A stretch of 64,000 nucleotides of DNA from PALSA-278 sp963760285 (GTDB taxonomy: Bacteria; Acidobacteriota; Terriglobia; Acidiferrales; UBA7541): assembly GCA_963760285.1 (NCBI GenBank), contig CAVXCI010000001.1, positions 1,426,001-1,490,000 of the forward strand. The letters run 5' to 3'. Position numbers and translations under genes: made by a program. The notes beneath the pieces were generated by a model that did no database searches, was not told the DNA's origin, and saw nothing but the letters and a program-made list of their open reading frames with translations. This document shows, one piece after another, positions 17,563 through 26,319 of the stretch. Positions within the stretch are counted from its first letter, which is position 1; each line of letters begins with the position of its first letter.

Positions 17563-18858
17563 CTAGAACTCCACCTTGGTTCTGAATCCTAATACCACAG
17601 CGCGCTGAGTTTCACCTCCCACGTTCGCGTAGTATTGGATCACTGGCTGCAGAAACAGCGGCCCGACGAGAAACAGCGCGTTAAATTCAGTGCCGCGTTC
17701 AGTCTTCCAAGCCGGCACGCTTAACGGCAGAAACTGCGGACTCAGACTGTTTTGCACATAGCCGAGTGCCATCGTGTTATGAATATGCAACGGCAATGGC
17801 TCGTTTAAGCGCAGCCCAGCCGAGAGTGTCGTGTTGTTGCGATTGACGTTCGCAGGGCTCCAGTCGTATGCAAACGTGCCGTCCAAACCCTTTGCTTCCC
17901 TGGAATCCACGCGCCAGAGAGACTGACTTGCCATCCAATACAGGAGGTAGTTCCCCGATCTTGCTGTCGCGCTTGCCGGCATTGTGAAGTTTCCGGGGTT
18001 GTAAGCGGCGCCGAATTGATAAAGACCTGAGTATCCCTTCCGGCTGGCCACATCCTCAGGCTCATGCACTGCTGAAGCCTTCTTGCCGGGAGTAAAGCCA
18101 ATTTCTGAAACGCTCACTGGATCTCCGCGGAACTGCGGAACCAGGCCGGTTGGGTTATGGGAAAAAGGAGCGCGATCTCCGGCCAGGACCATCGATTTTA
18201 CGTAGACGTGAGGGAGAGGCGCGACGCTGACTTCCGCCGCAGGCGTGGAGGGAGGATCGAAAGACTCGAAGGTCGTGAATAAATTATCCAGGTTATCACC
18301 GAGCGGTACGGACACGAAGGACTTGCCGTAGTCCTGGTCTCCGTAGGTATCCTGACCCGCGAACTGTCCTACACGCGCGGCAACACGGCCGTTCAACCAT
18401 CGCTTCTCAATCCACCAGGAATCGAGACGAAAAGTATTCGTATTGGCAATCCCGCTGGGGTTCGCGATGAGACCAAGGTATGCTCCAAGGTTTCCTCCCG
18501 CCTGCCAGACAGCCGTCGCATGGAACGATAAGCCTTCGAGATTGACCAATGTTCCCAAGTCGACATCCACCGTTCCACGGACGCGGTCGTAACTTGCAAA
18601 TCGCTCTTTCTGCTCGCTCTTGATGTTCCAGAGCGAATCGCTCAAATAATGTAAATCGAATTTCACTCCGCGCTCTAACAGCCGCGTTCGCACTCCCCCC
18701 CAATCACCGAAGAGGTGGCCATGCGCGGCCTCCGCAGCCTCGTGAGCGTCCGGGCCCGCAAGCGTTTCCTCTTGCGGAGTCTGGGAATCAGAGGGTAATG
18801 CAAATACACAAGTACCCGCGCATATCAGAAACACAAACCCCAGACCCCTTCCGTGCAT
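17563..18858 (-). CDS. oprB: OprB-type (carbohydrate-selective) outer-membrane porin
   Basis: 431 residues from the ATG at 18858, with AAGGG upstream and a signal peptide (GLGFVFLICAGTCVFALPSDS). The sequence matches the OprB family: GDWGGVRTRLLERGVKFDLHYL near the N terminus, the alternating beta-strand pattern, and a C-terminal phenylalanine (RTKVEF) typical of outer-membrane barrels. Family members let sugars or other small solutes cross the outer membrane. OprB porins often sit beside periplasmic PQQ dehydrogenases, as here, where the dehydrogenase follows on the same strand after 287 bases. This suggests that uptake and oxidation of the same solute are linked. Confidence 0.85.
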   Translation of the reverse strand: MHGRGLGFVFLICAGTCVFALPSDSQTPQEETLAGPDAHEAAEAAHGHLFGDWGGVRTRLLERGVKFDLHYLSDSLWNIKSEQKERFASYDRVRGTVDVDLGTLVNLEGLSFHATAVWQAGGNLGAYLGLIANPSGIANTNTFRLDSWWIEKRWLNGRVAARVGQFAGQDTYGDQDYGKSFVSVPLGDNLDNLFTTFESFDPPSTPAAEVSVAPLPHVYVKSMVLAGDRAPFSHNPTGLVPQFRGDPVSVSEIGFTPGKKASAVHEPEDVASRKGYSGLYQFGAAYNPGNFTMPASATARSGNYLLYWMASQSLWRVDSREAKGLDGTFAYDWSPANVNRNNTTLSAGLRLNEPLPLHIHNTMALGYVQNSLSPQFLPLSVPAWKTERGTEFNALFLVGPLFLQPVIQYYANVGGETQRAVVLGFRTKVEF

Positions 18859-19686
18859 GCTCAACCCTTCATGTGGCCAGTGCACGCCCATCTCGCGTCT
18901 CGGCGCTGAGTCGAGGGAAAGGTAGTTTCAGAAATTCTTGGGCCCGAATACTGTTCAAAATTGCACACTTTGTGTTTTTTTCTCGGGGTCCTGTTTCTGG
19001 CAAAAAATGGCGTCCGCAATGAAATCAGGGGAGAGTTCGGATAGCGGATCATGGTCGGAAGTGAACCGACCGGATGGCTGGCTAGTAGAACCAGAGTCCA
19101 CCGCAGGATTCAGCAGACGAGCCTGGTCGCACATCGGAGGAGACGACAATCACCTTCTCGTCGTTGGCCGGATTCTGAAGGACTTTGGCGGCGCTCATTA
19201 CGGTGTGAACTATCGGGTTGTGCTCTCGACAAACCGGTCCGGCAATCCGGGACCGTCCGTTAGAAACTGCGGTGTTCTCCCAAAAGTCATAAAATATTGA
19301 ATCCAAAATGACCGTATCGCTTGTCTTCTTGCTGGCGGCAGTAATCCGAACTCAGGGCTGAGAAGGACATAACCGACAATTTATTTGCTCTCGTGGGGGT
19401 CGCAGAGGTGAACGACCTGCAATCGCCAAGGATGGCAAACCGCATCAGTCTTCTGCTCATTGCAGGCCGGTATTCATGTTTTTGGGGAATCCAAAAGGTT
19501 CCGCGACGAGAGAGAATTTTTCGCCTTTGATGCCTGTTTGACTATTGATGGGGCGAAGTAGGGGGAGCGCGCAGAAAGGAAGCCTCCGCGTGCTGGGTTG
19601 TAGAACAGTGGGGATCTCTCCGCCACAAAATCGCCCACAGTCACGTTTTCGTGGATTTCAAACGGCGGCCATCTGCTTGAAAATAT
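18859..19686. other. Gene-poor stretch upstream of the porin
   Basis: About 830 bases without a convincing gene. An open frame on the plus strand (18938-19300) and one on the minus strand (19082-19306) overlap each other. Neither has a good ribosome site nor a recognisable family, and both are probably chance. The minus-strand promoter of the porin and respiratory block should lie at the left edge, but no clear -35/-10 pair was found. Confidence 0.4.
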
Positions 19687-19764
19687 TGGTCGGGGCGAGT
19701 GGATTTGAACCACCGGCCTCCTGCTCCCGAAGCAGGCGCTCTAGCCAGGCTGAGCCACGCCCCG
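19687..19764 (-). tRNA. tRNA-Pro (anticodon CGG), CCA encoded
   Basis: On the minus strand the cloverleaf is complete. The acceptor stem CGGGGCG/CGCCCCG has 7 perfect pairs and starts with C1, as usual for bacterial tRNA-Pro. The D arm is GCTC/GAGC, the anticodon stem CCTGC/GCAGG carries loop TTCGGGA (anticodon CGG), and the T arm is GGTGG/CCACT with loop TTCAAAT. Discriminator A and an encoded CCA follow (19687-19690). Confidence 0.95.
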
Positions 19765-19927
19765 ACGTGGGGACGCTCGGTTCCCCCATGGGACGAGCGA
19801 TTCCTCAGATTAACATAGCTCACTCGCAAGGTTCCACCGCGACTCGATTGACGCTCCCGCGCGTTCTTCCCGCAGCGGCTCGCCTTCCATTTTGTGTTAA
19901 TCTCGCAACTGGAGAGGACTCCTCGAG

Positions 19928-20383
19928 ATGAGTTTGTCCGAACAAATTCAAAAGGATTTAACCGCGGCGATGAAGGAGAGGGACGAGTTGCGGCTCAGCG
20001 TTTTGCGCATGATGAAGTCGGCGATTAAGAACCGCGAAATTGAAAAGAAGCATCCATTGGAGGACGCGGAAGCTGTGCAGATTCTGAACACGTTGGTAAA
20101 GCAGCGCAAGGATTCCGCGGAACAGTTCGAAAAAGGCGGCCGAAAGGAATTGGCGGAAAAGGAAACCAAGGAAATCGGCATCATTGCCAGCTACCTCCCC
20201 GCCGAGGCCGACGAAGATGAGATTCGTGAAGCCATCGAAGCCGCCGTTGCTGAAACGGGCGCCGCCGGGCCGCAGCAGATGGGCGCGGTGATTAAGGCGG
20301 CGCGCGTGCGCCTGGCGGGCAAATCCGTGGACGGCAAATTTCTCAGCGACCAGGTGCGCGACCGGCTGTCTCGCAGCGCTTGA
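19928..20383 (+). CDS. yqeY: GatB/YqeY-domain protein
   Basis: 151 residues covering the whole YqeY family: MSLSEQIQKDLTAAMKERDEL, SVLRMMKSAIKNREIEK, then EIGIIASYLP and MGAVIKAARVRLAGKSVDGK. The fold matches the tRNA-binding tail of GatB amidotransferase subunits. Free-standing members are widespread and are thought to act on or near aminoacyl-tRNA, but their exact role is not settled. A purine-rich GGAGAGGA precedes the ATG at a slightly long distance. The next gene follows after 21 bases, suggesting co-transcription. Confidence 0.9.
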   Translation: MSLSEQIQKDLTAAMKERDELRLSVLRMMKSAIKNREIEKKHPLEDAEAVQILNTLVKQRKDSAEQFEKGGRKELAEKETKEIGIIASYLPAEADEDEIREAIEAAVAETGAAGPQQMGAVIKAARVRLAGKSVDGKFLSDQVRDRLSRSA

Positions 20384-20404
20384 AGTGTTCGCCATCGCGG
20401 GCAC

Positions 20405-21007
20405 GTGCCAATTCCCGATACCATTCCCGTTCGATACAGCGAAGATGAAGCCGAATACGTCAGTCTTCGGCCTGTGGTGCGTCAGACGTTTCGTCCCGCT
20501 GAGTTGCTGGAGTTGATCCTCAGTGTGACGGGGCATGATACCGCGCGCGTTCGTCAAATTCTTCACGCGGGCAATATTGTTTTCCACGGATACCGTTATT
20601 GGTGGCAGCGCATTGACATCCCGGAAGAGGAACTTGCGGACCTTCTTCGCCCGTTTCCACAAGCCGATCCTTCGCGTGTTTTTCGCGCGGAGGATTGCCA
20701 GACCATCGTGCTGGATACCTCTCCTGGCGCATGCGAGTTGACCAAACAAATGCTTTCACGCCCGCGATGGTTTCGCCGTCGCAGTTTGTGGGACCTGTTG
20801 ATGGAGAAAGCTACCCAAGGCAAACCGGCTTATCAAACATATTCTTACGCCATACGCAGTGATCTCTTCGCCCTGGAAATCTCTGAAAAGTGGGGTAAGT
20901 TGCTAGGAGAGGAAGGGCTGTGGCTGGCGCCACGGGCTTTGCGTCGCGAAGCGGAGCTAATCGCCCGCGCGCGCCGCATGGTGTTTGCCTGCCCGCGAAA
21001 GGCCTAG
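20405..21007 (+). CDS. Conserved hypothetical protein
   Basis: 200 residues from a GTG; no ATG lies near the 5' end. The protein is soluble, with many aromatic and charged residues (HAGNIVFHGYRYWWQRIDIPEEEL, then RPRWFRRRSLWDLLMEKA). No signal peptide, membrane segment or catalytic motif is recognised. Codon use matches its neighbours and the frame is long and continuous, so it is very probably real. It follows the yqeY-like gene closely on the same strand. Function unknown. Confidence 0.65.
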   Translation: MPIPDTIPVRYSEDEAEYVSLRPVVRQTFRPAELLELILSVTGHDTARVRQILHAGNIVFHGYRYWWQRIDIPEEELADLLRPFPQADPSRVFRAEDCQTIVLDTSPGACELTKQMLSRPRWFRRRSLWDLLMEKATQGKPAYQTYSYAIRSDLFALEISEKWGKLLGEEGLWLAPRALRREAELIARARRMVFACPRKA

Positions 21008-21130
21008 ATTCATGTGCCAGCAGGCTGCGGTATCCTATGTGTTACCTGCTGAGACCGTCTTGCAAGATTATGATGCATGGAACGGCCAGCTCTCTTGGCT
21101 CACCCTTGTGCATGAGAATTAGGATCTACA

Positions 21131-21859
21131 ATGTCCGCAGAGTTTGATAAATACGCCAAGGATTATGACGAACTCCTTCGTGATCCCATTCGCGACCGCT
21201 TTTCCGGCAACGAGACCGATTTCTTTCATCGCCGCAAGTGGATTTTGATCCATCGCGCGCTGCCGCAGCTGGGCATAATTCCATCCCAATCGGCGTGGCT
21301 CGATGTGGGCTGCGGCAAGGGCGAACTGCTTTCACTTGGACAATCTACTTTCTGTCGCGTGGCTGGCTGCGATCTTTCCCGGGAAATGCTTTCGGCGGCT
21401 GCGATCGAGATTCATCAGCAATCGCAGTCAACACGGTTGCCGTTTGAAAATGAATCCTTCAATTTCGTCACCGCCGTGTGCGTTTACCACCACGTGGAAT
21501 TGTCTGATCGCCAGGCGCTCACGGCAGATGTGGTCCGCATCCTTCGCCCCGGCGGGGTTTTCTGCATCATCGAACACAACCCACTGAATCCCGCCACGCG
21601 GATAGTTGTGAACCGTCTTCCGGTTGACGCCAATGCGCATCTGCTGCGTCTTGGACAGGCCGCACGATATTTGAGGGACGCGGGTTTGGAGATTATTTAC
21701 CGGGAATTCTTTTTGTATTTTCCAGCATTCCTCTACGACCACTTTGCTTTTCTGGAGTCCGCACTGAGCCGCGTTCCCCTGGGTGGGCAATACGCCGTGT
21801 TTGGCCGCAAACCCGGCGATCATTCCATTCCTATGCAGTTTGAATCGGCTCTTTCTTGA
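21131..21859 (+). CDS. Class I SAM-dependent methyltransferase
   Basis: 242 residues. Motif I is LDVGCGKGELL (about 56-66), followed by the acidic residue of motif II in GCDLSREML and the motif RILRPGGVFCIIEHNPLNP. These mark a Rossmann-fold methyltransferase of the Methyltransf_11 type. The substrate cannot be told from sequence. The N-terminal FDKYAKDYDELLRDPIRDRFSG is typical of small-molecule or lipid-modifying members. The gene ends tail-to-tail with the membrane protein on the other strand, overlapping its 3' end by about 29 bases. Confidence 0.85.
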   Translation: MSAEFDKYAKDYDELLRDPIRDRFSGNETDFFHRRKWILIHRALPQLGIIPSQSAWLDVGCGKGELLSLGQSTFCRVAGCDLSREMLSAAAIEIHQQSQSTRLPFENESFNFVTAVCVYHHVELSDRQALTADVVRILRPGGVFCIIEHNPLNPATRIVVNRLPVDANAHLLRLGQAARYLRDAGLEIIYREFFLYFPAFLYDHFAFLESALSRVPLGGQYAVFGRKPGDHSIPMQFESALS

Positions 21860-23216
21860 AGCGCGGAGATATTTCAGGCACTCCATAATCCAGAATTCCA
21901 CCGACGTTGAAAATGCCATAGAGAACCGCGAACGCCATTGTCCCCAGCAGATAACTTACCTTGGGGATAATCAGAATTCCGAAGAGCGAATCAAAACAGA
22001 TGGCAATCCAGAATGCAGTGTTGATCAGTGGGTCTGCGGGATAGAGAAAAGCGGCCAGAAGTCCCGCATTAGCACAAGCAAGAATCACAATGATCACAAT
22101 GACTATCTTGGCGGCTACTGTCGCCAGCAGAAATCCAGGATGTGCGCGGGCAAGCTGCCAGACCTGCCCGCGGAGTATTCCTTCGTAGTGAGGCGAGAGC
22201 AGGAGCACGTTGGGATCAACCGAACGCGCTTTGTCGAAACCCACCACGTCCTTATATGCCGGCACGTACGGGTTGTCGAGAAACCCGAAGCCGATATAGA
22301 CCGAGTGCCAGAAAACGTGATGGCTTATGGCCGGCGGAAATCCGGGGTTTTGTGCCATCAGAAAAGCGTCGCGCTTCACCAGAGTGTGATGAAACGCCGC
22401 TATGGGAATTGCCGCGCCGAGGACAAGCGCGCCGCAGAAAATCAGCCTCCATTTGGGCAAATATTCCTTCCCGAAGATTAGAACCGCCAGCAGGAAAAGT
22501 ATTGCCGCAGTGGCCGAATGGCTGCGTGCAGTCTCGCACAACCCAATGGCAGCGCCGGAAAGAAACAGGAAAATTGACAGTCCCCGCGGCCACTGGGTTC
22601 TTTTCCAAAGCCACAAGAACAGCGGGACGACGGCCACTGCCGATGCTGCATAAAAAATGTACAGGTCGCCAACTTTCCAAATTACGAAATACAGAGCGGA
22701 TAACCCGATAACGCCAATCAGGCGGCTGAACGAATGGCGAAAAAGAAGCAAGAACCCCAGAATTCCAAGACAAAAGGAAGACGCAAAAATGCCCACAAAG
22801 AATAGATCAATTCCTTGATCCAGATTAATGTTGAAGGTGCGAATCAAGCTTGGAATCAGCCAGAACATTCCCTGATCTTCGCCATAGCTCGGGTTAATGT
22901 ATTTTCCACCGAGCCACCCAACTAAAGGCTGGCCCGAAGACTCATATCCCACGAGCGCCAGACACACACCCTCGTATCTTTCCGCCATCAGCCGATAGCC
23001 CATTTTGGTCTTGATTTTTACAGCCCAGAACGCGCTGCCGGATTTGGAATGTTCATTGGCCCAGTTGATGCAGTTCGCCGATTTTTCCGAATTCGTGAAT
23101 CCGACCGGCGCGGATGGTGATGCCAGTGAAGGATTCGACGGCGCTTGCGCCCAAGCCGCCGGCAGGATTAACGCGGAGAGCAGCAGGCCTATACAGAGAA
23201 CTCTTGGGGTGCGCAT
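21831..23216 (-). CDS. Polytopic membrane protein paired with a GT2 glycosyltransferase
   Basis: 461 residues from the ATG at 23216, chosen because it starts a signal-like helix (VLCIGLLLSALILPAAWA). The longer open frame to 23579 lies inside the neighbouring GT2 gene. A soluble segment of about 90 residues follows, then about eight to ten membrane helices. The layout resembles GT39/GT83-type or other polyprenyl-phosphate-sugar-using membrane glycosyltransferases, but no diagnostic motif was identified. It starts 8 bases after the GT2 stop, so the two are almost certainly co-expressed and may work together: GT2 makes a lipid-linked sugar and this protein uses it. That pairing is inference. 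Confidence 0.6.
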   Translation of the reverse strand: MRTPRVLCIGLLLSALILPAAWAQAPSNPSLASPSAPVGFTNSEKSANCINWANEHSKSGSAFWAVKIKTKMGYRLMAERYEGVCLALVGYESSGQPLVGWLGGKYINPSYGEDQGMFWLIPSLIRTFNINLDQGIDLFFVGIFASSFCLGILGFLLLFRHSFSRLIGVIGLSALYFVIWKVGDLYIFYAASAVAVVPLFLWLWKRTQWPRGLSIFLFLSGAAIGLCETARSHSATAAILFLLAVLIFGKEYLPKWRLIFCGALVLGAAIPIAAFHHTLVKRDAFLMAQNPGFPPAISHHVFWHSVYIGFGFLDNPYVPAYKDVVGFDKARSVDPNVLLLSPHYEGILRGQVWQLARAHPGFLLATVAAKIVIVIIVILACANAGLLAAFLYPADPLINTAFWIAICFDSLFGILIIPKVSYLLGTMAFAVLYGIFNVGGILDYGVPEISPRFKKEPIQTA

Positions 23217-23224
23217 GTGTCGGA

Positions 23225-24121
23225 TTATACGCCTCGAGTGAAGGCGCGCGAATTCGCAGGGGAGTCTCCTAGGGGAATAACGCCGCCTGTGGTCGCCTGC
23301 TCTTCCCGGTGTTTGCCGTATGCGCATATCCATTCCCTGAATCGCGGGCTCCATAGCAGCCGCCGCAAACGCAGCATGCCCCAGATATCCTCCCAGATGT
23401 AGGCGAGGAACTGGACGCGCGTATCGCTGTCCTCGTCCCATACAACAGGCAGATCGGCGGTTCGATAACCCAAACGTTCGGCGAGCACTAGCAATTCCGT
23501 ATCGAAGAACCAAATCTCGCTTTCCACCAGCGGGATAATCTGCTGGACCACTTCGCGCGTCATCATCTTGAATCCGCATTGCGCATCGCTAAACCTTGTG
23601 CGCAGGACACCGCGCAGAATTCCGTTATAGCCGCGCGACAGAATCTCGCGCTTGAGCGACCGCCGGATGGTGGATTCCGGCAGCAACCGCGATCCTACGG
23701 CCAGGTCATATCCTTCGAAGAGAATGGCGTGAAGTGCCCGAGGCAGGGCATCAAGGCTGGTGGACAGGTCCACGTCCATATAGCAAACGATATCCGCATC
23801 ACTTTGCGTCCAGGCTTTCCGCAACGCGCGCCCGCGCCCGCGCTGGTCCAAATGAAAAGTCAAAATATCGCTGAATTTCCCGGAGAGACCGCTGGCAATT
23901 TCCGCCGTGCCGTCCGTGGACCCGTTATCCGCCACGATGATGCGCCAGGTGACTGGGCAGCCGCTTTGCAGGAAATCCTGCACCTTCAAGACGCTGGCTT
24001 CAATCACGCGCGCCTCATTCAACATGGGGATCACCACGTCCAGACGCAGCGAACGATCCGCATCTCTGAATTGGTCAAATTGCCATGTAGTCTTCGGATT
24101 CACTTTGCGAATGTCCTTCAA
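23225..24121 (-). CDS. GT2 glycosyltransferase, dolichyl-phosphate-sugar synthase type
   Basis: 298 residues. A GT-A fold is indicated by LDVVIPMLNEARVIEASV (about 28-45), ADNGSTDGTAEIA, the metal-binding YMDVDLSTSLDAL (DxD-like) and the acceptor-site region FSDAQCGFKMMTRE. The last motif is typical of dolichyl/polyprenyl-phosphate beta-glucosyl- or mannosyltransferases. These load a sugar from a nucleotide donor onto a polyprenyl phosphate at the cytoplasmic face of the membrane. It has no C-terminal membrane helices; the partner encoded 8 bases downstream may supply membrane attachment. Which sugar is used is unknown. Confidence 0.85.
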   Translation of the reverse strand: MKDIRKVNPKTTWQFDQFRDADRSLRLDVVIPMLNEARVIEASVLKVQDFLQSGCPVTWRIIVADNGSTDGTAEIASGLSGKFSDILTFHLDQRGRGRALRKAWTQSDADIVCYMDVDLSTSLDALPRALHAILFEGYDLAVGSRLLPESTIRRSLKREILSRGYNGILRGVLRTRFSDAQCGFKMMTREVVQQIIPLVESEIWFFDTELLVLAERLGYRTADLPVVWDEDSDTRVQFLAYIWEDIWGMLRLRRLLWSPRFREWICAYGKHREEQATTGGVIPLGDSPANSRAFTRGV

Positions 24122-24303
24122 CTCCTTCGTGGCATTGTGCGTCTTCGATCATGCGGCATGCAATTCTCACTGATTTGCAAGCTCTAAACCAGCATAAACC
24201 ACCGTTTTAGACGAATTCAACCGCGGCGTAGTACGCGGTGGCTCGTTGATCAGACCAGAGGAGGCACTCCAGCTGTTTATATGCACTGGGCACAGAGTCT
24301 TGT

Positions 24304-26319
24304 CTAATGGCCGTTCGGCTGCAACAGGACGCTCTCGTGCTCGTCTGCAGAGATTTCCCTGTAGAATCTTTTCAATGTCGGCAGCTCATTTACCGGAACA
24401 GTGAGTTTTGTCGTCGTGAGCGTCCGCTGGTAAAGCAACGCGCCTGCCACAAAAGTCACCCGGCTTTGGTACTCGGCGAAGTCTTCGTGCAAATCTACCG
24501 GGTCGGGAACCTCTACAGGCGCATAACCGGCCGGCAGCACAATCTGAAAATCGTCTTGCTTGATGCTTGTCTGCTCGAATTCCACAGGATAGCGCCGCGG
24601 CTCGTTCTGTTCCATCAAATCCTCGGCATACTGGCCCACTATGCAGGTCCGCACCACCTGAAAATTGCCCGCTGCGCGCGCATACCCATCCGCGAAGAAG
24701 GAATAGTTCACCGCCAGATCCTTGGACAGGTCATTAAGATTCTCCAGCGACAACGAAGCCAAAGAAAAGTGCGTGAAGAATTCTCCTAGGAATGATTCCA
24801 TCTGCTTTGTGCGTTCTGCGGCGTTCTTATCCGTCCAGTCATCGCGGCCGTTTGCGGCGATGGAGCCTGTCGAGTTCTCCGTTATTGTCCCGGTAAGCTT
24901 CCCGTCGGAGGACAGCGTAAACCTGCCCACACGATCGCGCCGTGATGATTCAGGGCCTGCTACGGGTAACGCGATCAATTCGCCTCCATGGGGTTCCGAT
25001 ACCAATCCGAATCCCGCCTGCAGATAACGCGGCAATTGGCCAAGGGGAACATAGGGATTGGTCGGATCAAAAAACAGAAGTTTGCCAAGCTGTGGATGGC
25101 GGATCTCCGCCCCCGGATACGAAGCCGTTACCGAATCGGGAAGATGAATCGCCAAGATTGCGTGGTCAAAATCCAATGACGGAAATTCGGGGACAATCTC
25201 GCCGCGTTCGGTATTGACCAAGACCATGCTGGAATCTATGCCCGCGTCGTGGAGCATGGCAGCCAGTAACGAGGCCTTGTCCTTGCAATCGCCATAGCCG
25301 AATCGAAATACATCCGATGCGGCATGAGGCTGATACCCTCCAATCCCGATTTCAATGGCCACGTAACGGATCTGGTTCTGCACATAGGCGGTGATCTTCT
25401 GGATGCGCTCCCAGTCCGAGGTAGCCCCTGCGGTCAGTTCCACAACCTTCTGCTGTATCTCCGGCGAGGCCTGCCGTCGCGGCTGGGTCAGCGTGTTGTA
25501 CCATGCCCCCAAGTCGCTCCATGTTCGTGCGACGGATGTTTCTTTCGACGATGCGCCCGGAAAGAAATTCACGGACATGCTGCTGGCCACGGCGGCCCAT
25601 GTGGGCATCTCCCTCTCGGGTTTCAGCGCAGGCACGTTTTGGACTAGCCATGCGTACCTACCCACATCTAGAGCCTGCGGTTTCTGCTCCGCGTAGTTCC
25701 TCCAGTTCGTGGCGAATTCCCATCCCGGGGGAAGAGACACGCTAAAATGCGCTTCTTCCACCGGAATGGGGCGCTGAAAATTCCAATCCTGCTGCAGGAA
25801 GTAGGGACGTTCTCTGAGCACGTATTCGTATCCAATCACCGCGCCCGGTTCAGACGCCGGTATTTTCAGTTGTTTCACGCGGTTGTCGCTGTACAACTCA
25901 TATGAATAGCGGCTGAACTCGACGGCATCCTTTTCGCCGACCTCATACGGTTTGCCGGTGGGCGGAATCGCCCAGCCCTTCAAAGAGAGCACTGCCCGGT
26001 CGGGGCTGAACGGAACGTCAATTTCTCCTTCATCGCGGCCTTCCGGACGAAGAATTCGAACGGCCTCGCGATGAAGAGTCTCCACCTGGCCATTGTCCTT
26101 CACTGTTGCCTGCTGCTCGGAGTACACGACAATGGCGACGGTTTCCTTTGGCAGTCCGGAAGGGACCTGCTTTTGGGCCGCTGCATTTAACCACTCGGGG
26201 ATGCCGCCGCAGCGCGCGCAGGGCGTGCCCAGAACAGCCGTCAAGCTGATGGCAATGACTCCTTGAACCAGTCTCTTAAGGATGCGGGGATGCAATGAGC
26301 ACCACTTGTTGTTCATCAT
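24304..26319 (-). CDS. DUF3857 / transglutaminase-like protein with intact triad
   Basis: 671 residues. A signal peptide (LKRLVQGVIAISLTAVLGTPCA) precedes a DUF3857 beta domain (about 60-260) and a transglutaminase-like domain. The catalytic triad is visible: Cys345 in FGYGDCKDKASLL, His386 in DFDHAILAI and Asp418 in FFDPT. A C-terminal beta domain follows. Members are exported and common in Acidobacteriota and Bacteroidota. Their substrates are unknown; protease or cross-linking activity is plausible. The ATG overlaps the upstream paralogue by 44 bases, so the two are translationally linked. Confidence 0.85.
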   Translation of the reverse strand: MMNNKWCSLHPRILKRLVQGVIAISLTAVLGTPCARCGGIPEWLNAAAQKQVPSGLPKETVAIVVYSEQQATVKDNGQVETLHREAVRILRPEGRDEGEIDVPFSPDRAVLSLKGWAIPPTGKPYEVGEKDAVEFSRYSYELYSDNRVKQLKIPASEPGAVIGYEYVLRERPYFLQQDWNFQRPIPVEEAHFSVSLPPGWEFATNWRNYAEQKPQALDVGRYAWLVQNVPALKPEREMPTWAAVASSMSVNFFPGASSKETSVARTWSDLGAWYNTLTQPRRQASPEIQQKVVELTAGATSDWERIQKITAYVQNQIRYVAIEIGIGGYQPHAASDVFRFGYGDCKDKASLLAAMLHDAGIDSSMVLVNTERGEIVPEFPSLDFDHAILAIHLPDSVTASYPGAEIRHPQLGKLLFFDPTNPYVPLGQLPRYLQAGFGLVSEPHGGELIALPVAGPESSRRDRVGRFTLSSDGKLTGTITENSTGSIAANGRDDWTDKNAAERTKQMESFLGEFFTHFSLASLSLENLNDLSKDLAVNYSFFADGYARAAGNFQVVRTCIVGQYAEDLMEQNEPRRYPVEFEQTSIKQDDFQIVLPAGYAPVEVPDPVDLHEDFAEYQSRVTFVAGALLYQRTLTTTKLTVPVNELPTLKRFYREISADEHESVLLQPNGH

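Noticed and set aside
18938..19300. 120-codon plus-strand frame in the gene-poor stretch
   Set aside because: No ribosome site, no family, overlaps another open frame on the other strand, and the composition is unlike its neighbours.
19082..19306. 74-codon minus-strand frame
   Set aside because: It contains a strand-like VIVVSSD stretch but has no ribosome site or recognisable family; evidence too thin to call a gene.
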